Assembly (NCBI GenBank): GCA_958450365.1
Contig: CAUEEP010000873.1
Span: 372,001 to 436,000 of the forward strand
Length of the DNA: 64,000 nucleotides
Reading direction: 5' to 3'
DNA from: Mesorhabditis belari
Taxonomy: Eukaryota > Nematoda > Chromadorea > Rhabditida > Rhabditidae
In this document: positions 44,255-56,079 of the stretch, in pieces
How positions within the stretch are numbered: the stretch's first letter is position 1
How the letters are laid out: every line of letters begins with the position of its first letter
Program-made: the position numbers and the translations under genes
The notes under the pieces: generated by a model
Told to the model about the DNA's origin: nothing
What the model saw: the letters and a program-made list of their open reading frames with translations, nothing else
Databases searched by the model: none

Positions 44255-45020
44255 ATTATTATTTCGAATCATTCGAAAATTAAAAATTTGAACCTTTTTC
44301 AGTAGTGAGCTGGGAAAAGACAAGGAAACAAAAATGCAAATTTCAAAGTTACGATAACTATGGTAAGCTTTGGTAGGCTTGGTAAGAACGAAGAACTAAG
44401 AACGAAGAACTAAGAACTAAGAACTACGAAACTTTGGTAAGCTTTCGAAATACTCTTTGCTTTATTCAATTTCGTTATCTTCAAATTCTTATCATTCAAA
44501 TTCTCATGCTAAAATCGAGAATTCAAAATCCTTCTTTATTTCTTCATTCATTTTTTCATTCATTTTCGTTCTTCATCTTTATTTTTTTTTCCATTTTTCA
44601 TCTCAATATTACGCCCTCAGGCTCTTTTTAAAGAAAATTTAGGTAAAAATATTTGCTGAAATACTCAAATAGTTGACAAAGAAATAAAGCTTTTCAGCTT
44701 TTTTTTTTTAGCTTAAATCTTCACGATTAGTTTTTTTTAAAGATGATTCTTTTCAATAACTTTTCCCTTTTAACATTTAAAATTGAAAATCCAGTTCAAT
44801 TTAGAGCTATTATAGCAGGAAATTCCTTTAATTTATATAGTAATTTATGATTTAGTAATGATTCAAATTTTAGATTAAAAAGTACTCTATTTAATTTAAA
44901 AGTTGAACCATTACAGTACTTCTTTATAGAATTACAGTATTCACTGACTTTTTAAAGTCTATAGTATCTATAAGCTGAACCATTACAGTATAATCTTTCA
45001 AAACTACGGGAAACCACAGT
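44255..45020. other. AT-rich stretch with short GAACTAAGAAC repeats
   Basis: 44380-44430 repeats AAGAACTAAGAACTACG-like units. Otherwise nothing recognised. Confidence 0.4.
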
Positions 45021-45275
45021 ATATAGTAATCATCGTAGTCTGTAGTATCACAGGATACTGTACTGTACTGTGATACTACAGAATTGTACAGTACTGTGAT
45101 ACTACAGGACTGTACAGTATCCTGTGATACTGCATACTGTACAGTATCCTGTGATACTACAGGACTGTACAGTATCCTGTGATACTACAGGACTGCACAG
45201 TACTGTGATTCTACAGAACTATACAGTATCTTGTGATATAGTACACAGCACAGTATACTGTGTAGTCAAGTACTG
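45020..45275. repeat. TACTGTACAGTATCCTGTGA palindromic repeat
   Basis: Many copies of CTGTACAGTA and TGTGATACTACAG, able to fold extensively. Confidence 0.85.
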
Positions 45276-45394
45276 TTTTTACTGTAGCTCTTGAGACAAG
45301 AATCCTATTCAATTTTGAGTAAATTTTCAAATATTACCAATTAAACTTTACCGTAGTTTCACTATTCAAAAACTTTTTTCTCGAATGTCTCGTA

Positions 45395-45546
45395 TGGCAG
45401 AGTGCTATGTAGCAAAAAAAGGAAAATCAGCATCATGATAAGCATGAAATTCTGCATCAAATAGCTCATCTCATTAGGCCAAATCCTACTGTTTCTCTTG
45501 TAAGCTGAGTTCGCCATGTATTTTGGAGCATTTAAAGCATCGAGCA
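45395..45546 (-). pseudogene. Membrane-protein exon, copy 1 of 5
   Basis: The minus strand encodes APKYMANSAYKRNSRIWPNE and then MSYLMQNFMLIMMLIFLF, half soluble and half a transmembrane helix. Similar copies are at 47925-48060, 48187-48320, 48455-48615 and 48806-48960. This copy has no clear splice sites and is far from the others. Confidence 0.45.
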
Positions 45547-45549
45547 TTC

Positions 45550-47140
45550 AGTACAATCTTCTATAGCACAAAAAGCATTTAAAGCATCGAGCATTCAGTA
45601 CAATCTTCTATAGTTTCAATCTCAACTACATTTCAATGATCTCCTACACGCTGTACTTGATTCATTTCTGTGTTCATCGCTTTTCTTGAAGCTTTGCAAC
45701 AATATGATACGCATTTAAAGCTTCAAAAAGCATCGATTTCAGTACAAATCAACTTCAGATATAAAACTTTCAACCGAAAAGTCGAATTTTTGTCTTTTCA
45801 AACAATTCCAATAACACAAAATCAATAGAAAATCTGTGGAAACTGTAAGAAATATATGTTTATGATTTGATCTATATAATTTCTTGTGAGACCGGTCCGG
45901 TGGGTTCAATAGGGCGTCTTGAAATCGCACAATTATCAAACTTTCCCATTAGGGCAAACTTGCTCAAACTGGAGCAACCTGGCACATCACAATTAATTCA
46001 ACACGCAGGAAAAAAAAAAAAAGGATGAAAGAAGCAAAAAAAAAAGGAGAACCAAAAAACACAAAAAAGCAAAACCTCAAAATAAAGGATTTTTTTTTAA
46101 GTATACAAGCTACAACAAACGGACAGCTGAATATCGTCTAGTGACTGATTACGGAGTTTATCCATCAACTTTGAAAACGTGTATTGAATTTTTGACTAAC
46201 TGCAGAGCAGTGGCAATTCGCCACAGAAACGTTAAAAGAAATTTTTAAAGATAATAAATTCACAAAATGGGCTTTATTTTTTAAAATTTGAAAATGAAAA
46301 CAAAGTTTTTTAGTAAAGAAACCCGAAAAAGAAGAAAAAGAAGCTAAAATTAGAGCGAATTTTTTGCAAAAAAAAAAAAAAACGATTTTTGACTAAAATA
46401 AAAAGAAAAGTAAAAGAAATTCTGAAAATTTAGTGAAATTGAAGCGAAATGGAAGCCTTCTTTGCTTCTTTGCTTTCTTTTCGATCTTTCGAATGAAAAC
46501 GCTTCTTTCATTCCTGCCATCTTCATCTTCTCTTTTCTTCTGATGAGGCAAGGAAATTTATACGAATCATCGCAAAAATGAGAAAAATGTCTGAACGTTT
46601 TTCTTCTTCCCTCTTTTCCTTTCTCTACCATTTCTCCATTTATTTTTACTTCTTTTTGCCTTCTTGGGGACACAAGCACTCAGCCATTTCCTTCTTAATT
46701 TCAAAAGACTTCTTCACCCCATTTATCACTTGTCTACTTGGATATTTTTTTATATTTTAGAGCGAAATTAGCTTTCAACTTACTTCACAGCTTTACAACT
46801 AATTGGTTTTGGAAGAAATGATTGCGATCTTGATGATCTTGATTTCGTCAGACTTTAGGCTCAGCATCTAGTGAGCAAACAGACCATAGCAGAAGGCTGA
46901 TCTAATAGGTTTTTTTTGTAAGAAATTGATTATTCAGTATCATTGTGTACATCTAGAGTGAGTAGATGGACAGCTGATCTTACAAGGAAATTCTTTGAAG
47001 TTAGTTTGAAGTTAGATTTCAAGATTGATCTAATTCCGATGATCTTGGTTAATGGTATCCGAAAACTGCTTTCAAATCCTCTTTATCATAAGCCATTTTC
47101 GAGATATAAACCTTCAAATTCGTCAAAAAGCAGGCGGGTC
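45550..47140. other. AT-rich stretch without a supported gene
   Basis: 45590-45740 partly repeats GCATTTAAAGCATCGAGC. 46000-46400 has long A runs. Frames at 46350-46760 are low complexity. No exon pairs found. Confidence 0.4.
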
Positions 47141-47149
47141 GAGGTAGTT

Positions 47150-47520
47150 AACGCTTTCGCATCGGGTGGAGCGATGTGTCTCGATGGCCGAGTGGATAGT
47201 GTCTGGGTGTGTGGAGCGGTTGCGGGCGGAGGTCCCCTGGTTCGAACCCGCTATCGGTTGGGCTTTGTGTTTTTTTGAAGAAAAACACTCGAAAGAAAAG
47301 GAGGTTAATATCCAACATCCAGTAGGCTATCGATAGGTAGTTAAGGCTTTCGCTTTCAGGTGCAGCAATGTGTCTCGATGGCCTAGTGGATAGAGTGGTA
47401 GATCCCGAGCGGAGGTCCCCTGGTTCGAGCCCGGGGTAACGTTTTTGTTTTTTTAGAAAAACACTCAAAAGAAAATGATGTTTTTATCCAATATCCACTA
47501 GGCTATCGATATTCTATAAT
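47150..47520 (+). repeat. Tandem pair of tRNA-derived SINE-like units
   Basis: Units of about 195 bp beginning GGTAGTTAA(G/C)GCTTTCGC. The tRNA-like parts run 47172-47265 and 47370-47440: TGTCTCGATGGCC(G/T)AGTGGATAG (A-box), then GGAGGTCCCCTGGTTCGA (B-box GGTTCGA). The poly-T tails suggest pol III transcripts. Anticodon arms are not canonical, and both are flanked by copies of CCA(C/G)TAGGCTATCGATA. Confidence 0.6.
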
Positions 47521-47819
47521 GTTTATAGTGATTTCTTATCTTTTCTACCATAATCTATTTGTATTTAGCATTAATAATTGTTCAAATTCGATTAAAAACT
47601 GCATGAATTGAATGAAATTCTTAAACTTTCATAGAAATTATTTTTAGTTGATAGAAAAGTTTCCAAATTGATATCACCGAAAATTAGAAATCCTAAAGTG
47701 AATTTTGGCTTCAAAGAAGACTCAAAAAAGTGTTTACAATTTGCTCTAATTGTAAATAAAAATTGAAAATTGAAATTGAAAAATTTGAAAAGCTAAAGTG
47801 TAACTTTAGCTTTTACATT

Positions 47820-49000
47820 TCATCAAGAAATAATCTTTTTCTCTATTATTTTATTTCTATTATTTTATTTCTATTTATCTCTTTTCCATTCCAAATTAAC
47901 AAATCAAAATCGTCTTGAAGGAAAATGAGGATCATCATGATAAGCATGAAATTCTGCATTGAATAGATCATCTCATTTGGTCAAATCCTACTGTTTCCCT
48001 TATAAGCTGAGTTGTATTTAGGAGGACAAGGTTCACCAAAAAGCATTGAAAGCACCGATTTCAGTCGAATTTTCTGTCGTTTCAATCTTCTGTATTTTTC
48101 ATTTCATCAAGAAATAATCTTTTTCTCTATTATTTTAATTCTGTTTATCTCTTTTCCATTCAAAATTAACAAATCAAAATCGTCTTGAAGGAAATCATCA
48201 TGATAAGCATGAAATTCTGCATTGAATAGCTCATCTCATTTGGCCAAATCCTACTGTTTCTCTTGGAAGCTGAGTTATAAGCTGAGTTCGCCTTGCATTT
48301 TGGAGCGCAAGGTCAGCCCTCACACGCCTTACGTCTCAACTCACTAACACTCCGCCATCGTTGCAATTGGTGGGCGGAAGACAGGGTTCTAAGGTCGCGG
48401 TTTGATTTTTGACTCGCAACTTTTAACTCTTTGACAAAACTTTAAACACGTATAACTTTTGACAGCGTGCTACGTAGCAAAAAAGGAAAATGAGCATCAT
48501 GATCAGCGTGAAATTCTGCAACGAATAGCTCATCTCATTTGGCCAAATCCTACTGTTTCCCCTGTAAGCTGAGTTCGCCTTGTATTTTGGAGCATAAGGT
48601 TCACCAAAAAGCATTTAAAGCATCGATTTCAGTAGAATTTTCTGTCGTTTCAATCTTCTGTAGTTTTCATTTGATCAAGAAATAATCTTTTTCTCTGTTT
48701 TTTGATTTCTGTTTATCTCTTTTCCACTCCAACTTAACAAATCAAAATCATTCACCTTGTATTTAGGAGCACAAGGTCCACAAAAATCATTTAAATCTCG
48801 ATTTCAGTAAAAAGGAAAATGAGCTTCATGATAAGCATGAAATTCTGCAACGAATAGCTCATCTCATTTGGTCAAATCCTACTGTTTCTCTTGTAAGCTG
48901 AGTTCGCCTTGTATTTAGGAGCACAAGGTCCACAAAAATCATTTAAATCTCGATTTCAGTACAATCTTCGATAGTTTTCTCTTTATCTTTACGAGTCAAA
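47820..49000 (-). repeat. Tandem array of about 290-bp units carrying a membrane-protein exon (copies 2-5)
   Basis: Each unit holds, on the minus strand, an exon-like frame (best at 48455-48615: MLFGEPYAPKYKANSAYR, then IWPNEMSYSLQNFTLIMML). This is followed by a repeated non-coding part (GAAATAATCTTTTTCTC, ACAAATCAAAATC). Copies near 47925, 48187, 48455 and 48806 differ by substitutions and small insertions; the one near 48187 duplicates CTTATAACTCAGC. The family is not recognised. One copy could be a live exon and the rest duplicates. Confidence 0.6.
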
Positions 49001-49383
49001 ATTTTACAAACCCAGATCATCTGACGATAGAAATTCCCTCAAAAAAAAAAACACTTTGACACTTTGAATTAAACTTTTCATGATAAAGGCTCGAATGAAG
49101 ATTTCTATAATGAAATAAAGAGAAATTTGTGTTCCCTCATTTTCCTAGAATTCGATTATCCATTCCATATCCATAGCTCATTTTCTTAGACTTGAAAAAG
49201 AAGAATCTCCTCTTCAATTCCCTAATTTTCACATGTTTCCATAAAAAAATTCGTTTCTCTTTTTACGTTTTATCAGATGAAATCATCTAATTCATGCAAA
49301 TTTCTCATTCTTCTCATTTCTCATTCATGCAAATTTCTCATTCTCAAATCTCAGATTTTCCGATTTTGAGACATTTACCATTG

Positions 49384-49895
49384 GCAGTCCAACTTTGAGC
49401 TCAAATTTCTTCGTGTTGATCCGTTCAATTTATAAATTCTTGATCACATTAGATGCGTCAAGTCTTTCTCTTTCGATTGATACAAAAACTATTTCAATTG
49501 AACAATCCAATACCAAGAAATTTGGGTTTAAAGTTGGATTGTCAATGGCAAAGGGGCGGAGTCATCGGACCTTTTGCCAGGCAATCCAACTTTGAGCTCG
49601 AAGATCTCAGTGTTGGGTTGTCCAATTTGAATAGTTTTTGTACCAATCGATAGAGAAAGATTTGGCGAATGTTATCAAAACTTTATAAATTGAACGGCCC
49701 AGCACGGCTTGTCAAAGGTTCGATGACTCCGCCCCTTTTCCATTGGCAATCCAACTTTGAGCTCGAATATCTCAGTGTTGGGTTGTCCAATTGAAATAGT
49801 TTTTGTACCAATCGATAGAGAAAGATTTGGGGAATCCAGCGATACCAAGAAAATCTAAATTGAACAGCCGAACAGCAAGAAATTCGAGCTCAAAG
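49384..49895. mobile_element. Inverted-repeat element family A (copy 2)
   Basis: Carries the same blocks as 4985-5495 (CAATCCAACTTTGAGCTC, CAATGGCAAAGGGGCGG, CGATAGAGAAAG), in direct and inverted order. It ends where MITE family 1 begins. Confidence 0.6.
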
Positions 49896-49897
49896 TA

Positions 49898-50417
49898 TTG
49901 GGTTGGGGAGAATGAGTCGGCGCCGAAAATCAAAAAAATGTCTAAAACTTCTATTCGACTTCGTCAAATAATATGCGTTTGATATCCGTAGAAGGGTAAC
50001 TAATTCTCTACAAAATAATATTTAAAAGAGAACTCAAACAGCGCCTCAACTCAACAGAAGACCATTTTTTCACAAAATCGATAAACTGTCATCTAGAGTA
50101 AACGGTTGGAGGGATCTTCCTGAAAATTTGGTAACTTATGTAATTGAGTGTGCTCTATCATTTTTATATAAACACCAAAGGAGGTTTATGTGGAAGAAAC
50201 TGTTCAAGCAATGAGTCGCACTTTTTGTCATTTTGATTAGCTGTGTTTGGGAATCCATAAAATCCCAAAAAAGAAAAGCTTTGTGGAATCTCTCAAAAGC
50301 CATTTTGTAAAGAAATAGTCGACCATTTTGATGAAACAAAACGTGTATTTAAAGAAGGTTTTATGGGTGCAAAAAGTTTCTTTCAATTTCGGCGCCGACT
50401 CATTCTCCCCAACCCAA
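49898..50417. mobile_element. MITE family 1, copy 2 (520 bp, TA site)
   Basis: Same ends and length as 7028-7549, TA on both sides. Internal differences show the two copies are not recent duplicates. Confidence 0.9.
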
Positions 50418-50419
50418 TA

Positions 50420-50965
50420 GGATTGCCAATGGTAAAGAGGTCAAATTTTGATCTCATTCGATACGAAAACAAATCCTGAGTCGAATGAGATCAAAACTAA
50501 GTAGAATGGAGAATCAATGAAGAAAAGATTACGTTAGTTTTCGCTAAACTTTTAAAAAACGAGTTCCACCTTCAATTTCATGATGTTTACATGTGACTTT
50601 TCTTCATTTTTTTCTTTTTCAAAAAATTGAACAGCTTTTGATCCTTTTCCCAAGAAATTTCTTAAAAAAAAGCTAAATGTTTTCTGCAAAAAGCCCTCAA
50701 ATCTTTTATTTTTTAAATTTTCTTTTCTTTATCTTTTCAAATTCTTTTTCTAAATACGTAAAGTATGGGGAAAAGTTGCTATTTTTAAAATCCGTATGAG
50801 AAATTTGAAGATTTTAAATTATTTTATTGCTTTTGAAAGCTTTTTTTAAGGCTACGTTCAAAATTTAGCGAAAAAACTTCAAATTTCAAAGATTTTAAGT
50901 CAAAAATACCAAAATATTTAAAAAAAAACGAGCTGCAAAAAGTTGTAAGCAAGCTTTGCTTTGAG
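50420..50965. other. AT-rich stretch, nothing recognised
   Basis: A long poly-T/A landscape with no supported feature. Confidence 0.4.
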
Positions 50966-50967
50966 TC

Positions 50968-51262
50968 AGCTTCCTTCCTTCCCTCCTTCCTTCCCTCCCT
51001 CCTTCCCTCCCTCCTTCCCTCCTTCCTTCTTTCCTTCTTCCCTTCCTTCCTTCCCTCCTTCTCTCCTTCCCTCCTTCCTTCCCTCCTTCTCTCCTTCCCT
51101 CCTTCCTTCCCTCCTTCCTTCCTTCCCTCCTTCCTTCCTTCCTTCCTTCCCTCCTTCCTTCCCTCCCTCCTTCCCTCCCTCCTTCCCTCCTTCCTTCTTT
51201 CCTTCTTCCCTTCCTTCCTTCCTTCCTTCCCTCCTTCTCTCCTTCCCTCCTTCCTTCCTTCA
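50968..51262. repeat. CCTT/CCCT simple repeat
   Basis: Polypyrimidine tract on plus. The frames across it (PSFPPS on plus, GREGGRE on minus) are artefacts. Confidence 0.97.
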
Positions 51263-51264
51263 AC

Positions 51265-51875
51265 TAATCGGAGATTACGCTAGATTTCCATAAATTTGAA
51301 CATTCTTTCCTTTAGATTGTACCAAAATCGAGTCCTTTTTTTTGTTTTGCAAAATCCCGACTCACTTTCTTGAAAAAATTTCCGGTTGAATTACCCGATT
51401 TTGGGCTATTTACTCCTTCACTTTTATCCCTCAAATAACTTCCTCATTCAGGCTTATCAAAAAAAAAACTCAATTGTACTTCACAGCACCCTGAGCACGA
51501 TATTTAATATACAGAACGAATTGAAGCGACAAGTTTTTGAAAAATTAGCTGGGAAATGTGTAATCTTATTTGAAAAGTGGCAAGTTTTAGATAGAGGAAT
51601 GTAGCTCTAATTCACCGGAAACATTTCTCTACCAAAAACCTTCCCGATTCGACTTATGCAACTCATTTTACAACTTACAATTATAAATCCCTTAGACACC
51701 GCCGCTTTGTAGAATTTAGAATAGAATTTGAAATTGGTAGAATTAATAGAATTTTTCAAAATTGTAAGCAACCTATCCTTCTTTTTTTGAGATTTATTCT
51801 AAGTGAATCCCACGGTTAGCTCAAGGAGAGGTTCTTTCGTTTTAGAAATTCAAATCATCTCCAATAAGTTTGTGT
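51265..51875. other. Unique stretch, no gene supported
   Basis: The frame 51386-51604 has no splice context or recognisable motif. Confidence 0.35.
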
Positions 51876-51876
51876 A

Positions 51877-52096
51877 TAACGTATTTTCTCTAATAGTAGT
51901 GCACCCGGGCGAGCCGAGCTGGTGACTGTTTTACGGTTTCAAAGCTTTTGCAGACGCTCAACACTCAAATCCCCCACTAGATCTCATCGTCAACTACATT
52001 TTCCGCCCTCACATCGATATAGGTTCTGATCAGCGCTTTTCAGCATTTCGAGGAATTTAGGCGACGCTCTTGGTGGACTATTATTAGAGAAAATAA
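51877..52096. mobile_element. MITE family 4, copy e
   Basis: TAACGTATTTTCTCTAATAG to TTATTAGAGAAAATAAC. It abuts the retrotransposon end at 52098. Confidence 0.8.
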
Positions 52097-52097
52097 C

Positions 52098-52335
52098 TCT
52101 TTTTCAATAAGAACTACCAGAATTTGGAATCTACTCCCTAGAATTTTGAGAGTGTCCAATAATCTTGAAGCCTTTAAATCAGCTGTAGATGATCTTGATC
52201 TTGAAGCTCTAGTGGATTCTTGACGTTATCTGTGCTACTCTTATATTATATACATTATATCGTGTTCCTTTTTATCCTTTTCGTGTTATTTGTATTAATC
52301 TTAAATCTTGCGCACTTTATTTCATGATCTAACTA
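52098..52335 (+). mobile_element. 3' end of a non-LTR retrotransposon
   Basis: 52098-52223 is the end of an open frame: SIRTTRIWNLLPRILRVSNN, then LEAFKSAVDDL and LEALVDS plus stop. The R..(K/R).WN.LP......(L)..FK..L pattern is the usual C-terminus of reverse-transcriptase frames of non-LTR elements. The tail that follows is shared, in reverse, with 7551-8450. It is 5' truncated at the MITE border. Confidence 0.7.
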
Positions 52336-52469
52336 ACTTTATTTGACCTATATTGATCTGGATGACAAAAGTCCCTCGATCTGGACGTCCCTCGAGCGGG
52401 CTTCTTTCATGACCCAATTCTGAACTAGATTTGGACACGCTGATCCTTTTTTGAGCCAAAAAACAAATC

Positions 52470-52560
52470 ATGGTCGGCACCGGGATTTGGACCGGCCACC
52501 TCTCGCCTACCGGGCCAACGCTCTGCCAATGTGCGACACCAATATGTTCCCGGCTAGAGT
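52470..52560 (-). repeat. tRNA-like sequence (SINE relic)
   Basis: The minus strand has GCACATTGGCAGAGC, GGCGAGAGGTGGCC and GGTCCAAATCCCGG. The T-arm and acceptor mismatch, so it is not a functional tRNA. Confidence 0.45.
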
Positions 52561-52783
52561 AGGACTTTATGGTTTACTCTAGTTTAAAAACCAAAGCCGG
52601 TCTGACTATCTCTAATAGTTACTTAGGGTATTCACTAGTCAGTCTTTCAGTCTTCCCTTTCCGAGTCTACCTCACACAAAGGATTTCGTGTAATCCAATA
52701 AAAATGTAATCCACTTTCAAACAAAGAATCAGTTTTATTTAAGTTCACAATAGAAATTTATCGATAAGATTTAAAAACAAAAC

Positions 52784-52850
52784 ATGATCGACGCCGAGAT
52801 TCGAACCCGCGACCTCTCACTTACCGGGTCAACGCTCTACACCTTCCCAA
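52784..52850 (-). repeat. tRNA-like sequence (SINE relic)
   Basis: The minus strand has TAGAGCGTTGACCCGG and GGGTTCGAATCTCGGCG. Loop position 33 is not T, and the acceptor stem is missing. Close relative of 52470-52560. Confidence 0.45.
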
Positions 52851-52877
52851 AGCCGGTTTGAACCTTTCTAATAGTTA

Positions 52878-53449
52878 TTAGGTTGATGCAAAAGTCTTTT
52901 TCGTTTTTTTCGTACTTCTGTTAAAAAGTAACAAATTCACGAATTAATCTATAGTTTTCTCTATAAAAAAAGTGTTTTTTTGTTCAATTTGCATCTTTTT
53001 AAATGAATTTCGGTTCACTTTGAAGCAAATTCGAGAGTGAAAAACGCCTTTTTCGTAAAAATCTATAAAAAACTCTACGGAAAAATTGGCTGAATGAATT
53101 TCTCTGAAATTTTGGCCAAATATCAAACGTTTTTTTTCTCTATCTTTTATCTATTGACACGAAGATAGGTTTTCTTTAGCTAAGGTGTCTAAACCGCTTA
53201 GGCTGAGGCTTAGCCTGAGCCTGAGCCTGAGCCTGAGCCTAAACCGCATCATCGAGTTAGCCCTTTTTGACTACCCGACTTCATACTCTCAAGAAAATCC
53301 AGGCATTAAATATTTTTAAACCCGTTTTAATGTTATTTTGCAGAAAAATAACTGCTTTTTCTAATGAAATCAACCGTAGTTTAATTGGTGCACTCGTTGG
53401 CTTGAAACGGCAGACGAAAAAAATGAAAAAGACTTTTGCATCAACCTAA
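52878..53449. mobile_element. MITE family 2, copy 2 (572 bp, TA site)
   Basis: Ends TTAGGTTGATGCAAAAG and CTTTTGCATCAACCTAA, TA on both sides, with the hexamer palindrome at about 53193-53240. Confidence 0.92.
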
Positions 53450-53454
53450 TATTT

Positions 53455-53985
53455 ACGGTAGGGTACTCACTAGCCAGTCTTCTCTTTCCCACTCTACCTC
53501 TCAAAAAGGATTTCGGAATAAAAATTTAATCCACTTTAAAACAAAATTAAATTTAATTCTTAAGCTCACAATAGAAATTCAAAATTTGCAAAAAAATTTT
53601 TTTTCGTCTACGTTTTTTTTTTCTCATTTTCTTCCTGTTTCATTTAAAAATAATTCAAAGTTTCCGTATTTTTTTTAAATTTTAAAATTTTGAAATCTCA
53701 AAATTCCATCCTCAAAGAAGCCCCATTCTTGAAAGAAACCTCAAAAATTTCAAAAATTTTTCGTAAAAATTTTTTTCAAATTTTTTAATCAGGATTTTCT
53801 CTTATTATTTACTCAAAGAATCCTCTCAATTTTTGAAATTTCATTTTCAAATTTTCAATTTTAACAATTTTAAATTTTTACCATTTCCCTTCCTTATTTC
53901 ATTTTTACTCATTGTCAGTTTCATTTCATTTACTTGAAATTCTAAAAGAAAATTTTCATTTCATTGCGGAAATGGGTGAGCTAGA
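53455..53985. other. AT-rich stretch, nothing recognised
   Basis: TTTCAAAATTT-type runs only. Confidence 0.4.
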
Positions 53986-53989
53986 TGGT

Positions 53990-54195
53990 GTGCGTTTGGG
54001 AAAACACAAAGTAGAAATGGCATTGATCGATCGTTCTTTGCGTCCCCCAGGAAACTAAATCGAGCTGGCACACGAAAATCCCAAATTTTCTCGCGATATC
54101 AAACTGCTGCGAGAAAAATGAGGAATTGTGTGTGCCAGATCGATTTAGTTTACGTGGAAGGGCAAAGAATGAGCGGCCAATGTCATCTTTTTTAC
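53990..54195. repeat. Inverted repeat with a third copy near 54817
   Basis: GCATTGATCGATCGTTC with AACTAAATCGAGCTGGC pairs with GTGCCAGATCGATTTAG and AATGAGCGGCCAATGTC. A single arm recurs at 54823-54890. Confidence 0.65.
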
Positions 54196-54336
54196 GTAAT
54201 TAACTCATTTTCTTCAAGTTTCACCAAAAGTGACGCAATTTTGGGTTTTGATCAACTTTTAGCCTAAAAAAATCGAGATAATTCCAGGGTTAGCTTATAT
54301 TGGATCAATCACAGTAATCCGTAAACTCTTTGTAGT

Positions 54337-54559
54337 TACCGTATTCTCTCTAATAGTAGTGCACCCAGAGCGTCGCCTAAATTCTTCGAAATCTCGAGAA
54401 CCGCTTATCAGAACCTATCGATGTGGGGCCGGAAAATGTAGCTGACGATGAGATCTAGTGGGGGATTAGAGGGTTGAGCTTCTGCGAAAGATTGGAAACC
54501 GTAAAATAGTCATCAACTCGGCTCGCCCGGGGTGCACTACTATTAGAGAAAATACGGTA
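54337..54559. mobile_element. MITE family 4, copy f
   Basis: TACCGTATTCTCTCTAATAG to TATTAGAGAAAATACGGTA, the best-preserved copy. Confidence 0.88.
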
Positions 54560-54752
54560 ACTTTAATTCTAATTCTAATTCTGATTCTGATTCTAATTCT
54601 GATTCTGATTCTAGTTCTAGTTCTAATTCTGATTCCAATTCTGATTCTAATTCTAATTCTAATTCTAATTCTAATTCTAATTCTGATTCTAGTTCTAATT
54701 CTAATTCTAATTCTAATTCTGATTCTAATTCTAATTCTAATTCTAATTTCTC
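54560..54752. repeat. TTCTAA hexamer array
   Basis: About 32 TTCTAA/TTCTGA units. Minus-strand Arg-Ile frames are artefacts. Confidence 0.95.
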
Positions 54753-54899
54753 TTTTTCTTGTTTTGTCTAATTCCAAAAAGCGCACAATTCCGGCTCGAT
54801 CCGACCCGAAACCCCTCGAAAAATGAGGAATTGCATGTGCCAGATCGATTCAGTTTATGTGGAAGCGCCAGGAACGACCGAGCGATGCTACCTCTTGTA

Positions 54900-55440
54900 C
54901 ATATATCTATGCTTTATTCAGTTGAATAGCGACAAAACAAGATCACAAAAATCACCCAGAACACCACTCACAACACACCGAAAAGCTCAAAAGATATCGC
55001 AAGAAAGTACAAACTACAAAAAGGATTTGATTGATTGATTATTGAAATTTCCTCTTTTTAACGATAAAATTTCTTTCATTTCATTCTAAGTCAGAGATTT
55101 TTTTAAAATAAAAAGAAAATAGAAAAGAAAGAAAACAGAAAAACAGAAAAACAGAAAAAAAAAACAAGAAAATAAAAGAAAGCAGAAAAACAGAAAAGAA
55201 AGAATGTTTTTTTTTTTGGAAAATGAATTCATCTCTTGGGAGTTGAGTTGGGTAAATTTGTATTCTTTTTCCGAAGATCTTTGTTTCATTTGAATTTCTT
55301 CATCACTTCGACAACAAAAACAACTCGAAATGAACAAAAACATGAATTCAAAATGTGCACAAATTTTGTAAAAAATGTAAAGAAAACTTTTAAAATGCAC
55401 TAAATTCATCATTTTCTCACATTAATCATTTATATATATA
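54900..55440. other. Low-complexity stretch
   Basis: AGAAAAACAGAAAAACAG runs at 55110-55200. No gene seen. Confidence 0.4.
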
Positions 55441-55649
55441 TACAGGGTGCGCCAAGCGTTCCCGTACTTGTATCTTCTGCATTTTTGGTAATTTTAGATA
55501 AAAGATACGATTTTAAAAGTAAGAAATTCGAATTCCTCGCGAAAAACTGATTTAGAAAACGTTTTTGGTTAATTTATAAGTGCAACGCTATTTAAGACAA
55601 GTGATTGAGAAGAGGGCCCGCTCAGGAGCGCTTTGGTCGCACAGTTACA

Positions 55650-55978
55650 GGTTACAGTTGACAGGGCACAGTTGACAGGGCACAGTTGACAGGGCACAGT
55701 TGGCAGGGCACAGTTGGCAGGGCACAGTTGGCAGGGCACAGTTGGCAGGGCACAGTTGACAGGGCACAGTTGACAGGGCACAGTTGACAGGGCACAGTTG
55801 ACAGGGCACAGTTGGCAGGGCACAGTTGGCAGGGCACAGTTGGCAGGGCACAGTTGGCAGGGCACAGTTGGCAGGGCACAGTTGACAGGGCACAGTTGAC
55901 AGGGCACAGTTGACAGGGCACAGTTGACAGGGCACAGTTGACAGGGCACAGTTGACAGGGCACAGTTGACAGGGCACG
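55650..55978. repeat. 14-bp CAGTTGACAGGGCA array inside the element
   Basis: About 23 units, with GAC and GGC variants in blocks. Cys-rich minus frames (PCQLCPVNCAL) are artefacts. Confidence 0.95.
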
Positions 55979-56079
55979 GTTACTGTAACTGTGCGACCAA
56001 AGACTTGGTTTTCCCATACAAATTTCCATCAAAGGAAATAACTGTCAACTGTACCCTGTCAACTGTGCCCTGTCAACTA

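Noticed and set aside
50895..51293. Arg/Glu/Gly and Pro/Ser-rich frames
   Set aside because: CCTT simple repeat in all frames.
52784..52850. Working tRNA gene on the minus strand
   Set aside because: B-box is good but the anticodon stem has a mismatch, position 33 is not T, and the acceptor stem does not pair.
54466..54786. Arg-Ile repeat frame (minus)
   Set aside because: TTCTAA hexamer array.
55569..56032. Cys-rich frames suggesting a small secreted Cys protein
   Set aside because: 14-bp array inside a transposable element; three overlapping frames show the same pattern.
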